Source: a virus. From it: 36,975 bases of DNA. Position 1 is the first letter of the stretch. Each line of letters begins with the position of its first letter. Shown one piece after another: positions 34,235 through 36,975 of the stretch. A program made the position numbers and the translations under genes. A model generated the notes under the pieces. The model saw only the letters and a program-made list of their open reading frames with translations, ran no database searches and was not told where the DNA came from. The stretch spans positions 1 through 36,975 of the IMG/VR virus record IMGVR_UViG_3300017962_000036. One strand, given 5' to 3'.

Positions 34235-36016
34235 CTACGCTTGGGTTACTGGTGTAATGCTGAGACTAGTTACTGATTGTCCAGATGTTAGTTTAATTCT
34301 TACAAAAATATCATTAGTAGAAGAATTAGAACTACTTTCTGATCCGAAAGTACAGCCTATCGCTGTATTATTTAGTGCTGTATTGAGAGGTAAGATATAG
34401 TCGATAGCGCAACCACCAACGGCAATTCCAGATCCAGAATATCTTTCATATAAATCCAACCAACCATTAGTAGCAGCATTCAAAGATTGTACATTAGGAA
34501 TATTTGAAGTCATCCATATTCCTGCAACTCCACTGGGAGAATTTATATTGATAGTAAAGTTTTGTACGGAAGATCTGGTAAATTTGAATGTAAAGTATTG
34601 AGCACCAGATCTAGATCCACCAGAAAGGTCTGGACCATATGGAAGATATGTAGTAGTATAATCAGTTTCGTCGTGACTCAAAACTCCACCAACAACAGTT
34701 GCTTCAAAATCGTTAATTGTAATAAATTGATTGAAATTTATCGTGCTTCCATTCCAAATATTTGCAGGATTATCAGTTGCACTAATTGAATTTATCCTAA
34801 CACCATTTCCCGACCCAGAACCAACATTACCAATAACAACATTTTGTTCATCAATTTTAGTAGAAGATGGTGTTCCACCTTTTACTAAGATTACTTTTGT
34901 GTATGTTGGTGTATGATTTCTTGTTGAATATCCATTATCAACAGTAAAAGTTGGAAAGTTATTAGAAGCAATGTGAGTGTCTCTAATTGGTAAATTTACT
35001 GTATAATTTGTAGTAGAAGAACTCAAATAGTTTTGTGGCAATGGTACAGAAATACTAGCATCTGAATATGTAATATCGTTTACAGTTTCAAAATTGGTAA
35101 CAGCACTTACTGTAATAAATGTATTGCTAGAAGGAAATACATTCCCAGATAAATTTCCAAAATTCAATTCCACCTGATATGAATTGGACTGACTAAAATG
35201 TGGAATACCACTGCTATAATTATAGTTTGCTGTTAGTGGTTCTGTTATTGTAGAAGTGCAAGTTGGTTGACCAGGATTTGATGTGTCATACAACCATTGA
35301 ACTTTTTGTGAAAGAATTGCAGATTGTGAAAATTGCAACTCATTCCATCCACTAGTATTAGATCCTGTAGCATAGAAATCATAAGATTGCCAGAACCCCG
35401 TTGGATCTCCAGTGATCGTTCCATAATCTACATTATTAGAAATAATCAAATCATCATACGTTCCTGAATTATCAGTATCATCAAAAGTTACGGAACCTAC
35501 ACTAGAACCATTTCTGTTTACAGATAATGTTCCGCTATTTCCTGGACCAAAAGTTTCTTTTAGTTCTGTAACATAATTTGCTGTTCTTAAAACTTTTACT
35601 GTACTTCCTGCTCCTGGTAAAGAAGCAATTCCATTATCTAATCCAGTAACACCAGAGCAATATCTGTACTGAGTATATTGATCTAGATCAATACTAGTAT
35701 TTGATATAGTTTGTGGTTGAGTGGGAATAATTCTTCCTAAAAAAGTATTCAAACCATCAACAGCATCTGCTACTTTTGTGTTTTGATCGAGAACAACTGC
35801 ATAAGTGCTGTTTGTATAAGAACCATCTGTTGGCAAACCAATAACTCCTGCTTCTGCAGCAGTAAGTGCGTCATAAACTAAATTAACAGCATCAACAACA
35901 TTTGTAGTTGTGTCAACATCCAAATTGGATATGTCTCCTACGTCTGTAGCAATATTATTGATTTCTCTTCTTTGTTGCTCAAACGTGAATGTTTTCGCTA
36001 CGTTTCTAGTTGCCAT
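34235..36016 (-). CDS. Tail-fibre-type structural protein, 593 aa
   Basis: The N-terminus (MATRNVAKTFTFEQQRREIN, then DVGDISNLDVDTTTNVVDAV) is a module I know from many cyanophage fibres, with a helical trimer-like segment at about 10-55. The remainder is beta-rich and Ser/Asn/Thr-rich without enzyme motifs. Segments such as SYQVELNFGNLSGNVF, YTVNLPIRDTH and FATVNDITY-like beta strands recur. The C-terminal part (about 470-593) has YFTFKFTRSSVQNFTININS and IFVRIKLTSGQSVTSLSITP. The ATG lies inside the end of the 67-aa gene (11-base overlap), with only a weak AAAGAG upstream. A fibre or baseplate-attached spike is the likely role. Confidence 0.8.
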   Translation of the reverse strand: MATRNVAKTFTFEQQRREINNIATDVGDISNLDVDTTTNVVDAVNLVYDALTAAEAGVIGLPTDGSYTNSTYAVVLDQNTKVADAVDGLNTFLGRIIPTQPQTISNTSIDLDQYTQYRYCSGVTGLDNGIASLPGAGSTVKVLRTANYVTELKETFGPGNSGTLSVNRNGSSVGSVTFDDTDNSGTYDDLIISNNVDYGTITGDPTGFWQSYDFYATGSNTSGWNELQFSQSAILSQKVQWLYDTSNPGQPTCTSTITEPLTANYNYSSGIPHFSQSNSYQVELNFGNLSGNVFPSSNTFITVSAVTNFETVNDITYSDASISVPLPQNYLSSSTTNYTVNLPIRDTHIASNNFPTFTVDNGYSTRNHTPTYTKVILVKGGTPSSTKIDEQNVVIGNVGSGSGNGVRINSISATDNPANIWNGSTINFNQFITINDFEATVVGGVLSHDETDYTTTYLPYGPDLSGGSRSGAQYFTFKFTRSSVQNFTININSPSGVAGIWMTSNIPNVQSLNAATNGWLDLYERYSGSGIAVGGCAIDYILPLNTALNNTAIGCTFGSESSSNSSTNDIFVRIKLTSGQSVTSLSITPVTQA

Positions 36017-36209
36017 TTTTGATTAGCTCTTTTAGTAAAGTTTTTATTTCAGAAACTTCATTCTTCAAAATATTTATGTCCTCCAAAGCATTGTTTAAAG
36101 ACTTCAACTTTCTCCTAGCTTCTATTGCTGATGGGTCATGATTAATTATTGCACCAGTATTTTTATCTCGCAATAATCCATCATGACCCTTTACTTTTAT
36201 ATAATCCAT
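36006..36209 (-). CDS. Small conserved cyanophage protein with coiled coil, 67 aa
   Basis: A 67-aa protein. The N-terminal MDYIKVKGHDGLLRDKNTGA continuing to IINHDPSAIEARRK, followed by a coiled coil (LNNALEDINILKNEVSEIKT to LLKELIKN, about 38-65), is a pattern I recognise as a small protein conserved in T4-like cyanophages beside baseplate genes. The start is TAATG overlapping the wedge gene's stop, with AGGA five bases upstream inside the last codons. Its 3' end overlaps the 593-aa gene by 11 bases, so the three genes are tightly coupled. Function unknown; a virion assembly or structural adaptor is likely. Confidence 0.85.
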   Translation of the reverse strand: MDYIKVKGHDGLLRDKNTGAIINHDPSAIEARRKLKSLNNALEDINILKNEVSEIKTLLKELIKNGN

Positions 36210-36975
36210 TAGAATCCTGCAACCGCACGAATGTCTTGAATCTTAGGAACATATACTGGATCGGATCCAAGCATTACAATTTTGATAGCAAACGAAGAAA
36301 ATTCGGGGAGATCTGATACACTATATTTTAGATCTTGATAAGAAGATTGCTTTTCAACAACACTGGAAATTGTATTGTTGCTATTAGCAAGTTCACTTGT
36401 ATCAGGATGACCATTATCATTGAAATAGATCCACTCAATATCATCAAAGTTTTCTTGACTTGAAGACTTCTTGAATTTATACAGGACTTGAATATTTTCT
36501 ATTTCTTTTACATTTGCTAAGAGGTGAACATCAATAGAAGTAGCTGGACTTGCTATGTAAACTTCTTTAGTTACATACTTGGAAATTGTGGAACTATTGT
36601 TTGAAGTATCTTCTTCTACATAATCAACACCATTTTCATATCTAACTCTAGACACTTCAATGAACAGTGATTCATCATCGGGTTGTGCTGGATAAGATAT
36701 AATGTCTCCTACACGGAAGATATCGCTGGATTGACTATCGGAATCAGATGCTCTTGTAAACAAGTTGTTATCAATAATCCTTCCAGTATAATCATCATTG
36801 ATTGGTCTGAAGTCGGTTCTTAGAGTCAATTCTCTGGAATTTCTATTCCAAATAATTGAAGTTCCGCTAATAATATTGTCATATGTAATTGTAGGAGTAA
36901 TTGGATTCCTAGCAGTAATCGTAATCGATTCTCCAGCAGCAGATTGAGTAGAACTATTGATAACAGGAACAATCA
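36209..36975 (-). CDS. Baseplate wedge-type protein, C-terminal part (gp7/gp8-like), cut by window edge
   Basis: The frame stays open from 36975 to the TAA at 36211-36209, giving 255 codons. The internal TTG at 36829 is not a convincing start, because coding-like sequence continues upstream (SAAGESITITARNPITPTIT, SIIWNRSRE). The part seen is beta-rich with an RVGDIISYPAQPDD segment, an IEVSRVRYENGVDYVEE segment and a C-terminus SFAIKIVMLGSDPVYVPKI leading to RAVAGF. This ending, predicting a beta-sandwich after a list of contacts (VYVPKIQDIRAVA), is the pattern of cyanophage baseplate wedge proteins (T4 gp7/gp8 position). The exact T4 equivalent cannot be decided from the C-terminus. Confidence 0.75.
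   Translation of the reverse strand, partial: IVPVINSSTQSAAGESITITARNPITPTITYDNIISGTSIIWNRNSRELTLRTDFRPINDDYTGRIIDNNLFTRASDSDSQSSDIFRVGDIISYPAQPDDESLFIEVSRVRYENGVDYVEEDTSNNSSTISKYVTKEVYIASPATSIDVHLLANVKEIENIQVLYKFKKSSSQENFDDIEWIYFNDNGHPDTSELANSNNTISSVVEKQSSYQDLKYSVSDLPEFSSFAIKIVMLGSDPVYVPKIQDIRAVAGF

Noticed and set aside
36071-36078. CATAAATA upstream of the 593-aa gene
   Set aside because: It is within coding sequence of the 67-aa gene about 55 bases before the next start. It is possible as a weak late promoter but not distinguishable from background.
36209-36829. TTG at 36829 as the start of a 206-aa gene
   Set aside because: The frame remains open to the window edge and the upstream translation looks like the same protein (beta-rich, Thr/Ile/Ser). 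The gene is therefore treated as a C-terminal part of a longer wedge protein.
1-36975. CRISPR arrays, tRNAs, insertion sequences and diversity-generating retroelement
   Set aside because: No regularly spaced identical repeats, cloverleaf sequences, transposase or reverse transcriptase motifs were seen. The Mtd-type N-termini alone do not indicate a retroelement, because no template/variable repeat pair or RT is in the window.

Overview
The window looks like part of the late structural region of a marine T4-like myovirus, most probably a cyanophage of Prochlorococcus or Synechococcus. Three lines of evidence point there. Neck and tail-completion proteins matching the cyanomyovirus versions of gp13, gp14 and gp15 lie at the left end in T4 order. 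Several proteins carry stretches I recognise from cyanomyovirus virion proteins. Perfect or near-perfect T4 late promoter motifs (TATAAATA, GATAAATA) sit in the gene gaps. The DNA is AT-rich, and every supported gene is on the minus strand, so transcription runs from position 36975 down to 1. A pelagimyophage cannot be excluded from sequence alone.

Layout in transcription order. At 36975-36209 is the C-terminal part of a baseplate-wedge-type protein, cut by the window edge. It is followed by a 67-aa coiled-coil protein (36209-36006) and a 593-aa fibre-type protein (36016-34235). Two giant genes come next: 2305 aa (34222-27305, beta-helix/fibre type) and 4038 aa (27299-15183, a mosaic of beta-propeller, lectin-like and discoidin-like parts). 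Then follows a cassette of small and mid-sized appendage genes (15155-2610): small coiled-coil proteins, BppU-type and fibre-module proteins, two proteins with Mtd-type N-termini, one with YadA-head-like repeats, one with BspA-type leucine-rich repeats, a conserved 963-aa cyanophage virion protein, a 570-aa fibre, a 46-aa gene and a 177-aa protein. The neck/tail completion block gp13, gp14, gp15 follows, and the first 13 codons of the next gene (possibly gp16) run off the window.

Genes are packed almost without gaps. Many start codons overlap the previous stop (TAATG or ATGA), so the region reads as a few long late operons. The roughly 33 kb between the wedge gene and gp13 corresponds to where T4 has genes 9-12 and wac, but none of those is recognisable here. 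The space holds what looks like a set of host-recognition and decoration proteins. The most unusual regulatory feature is a late promoter in the loop of a strong hairpin whose 3' arm contains the Shine-Dalgarno sequence of the next gene (14930-14972). A second, AT-rich hairpin of similar layout lies at 12196-12226. There are no tRNAs, mobile elements or CRISPR arrays that I can see, and no gene-free stretch longer than 43 bases.
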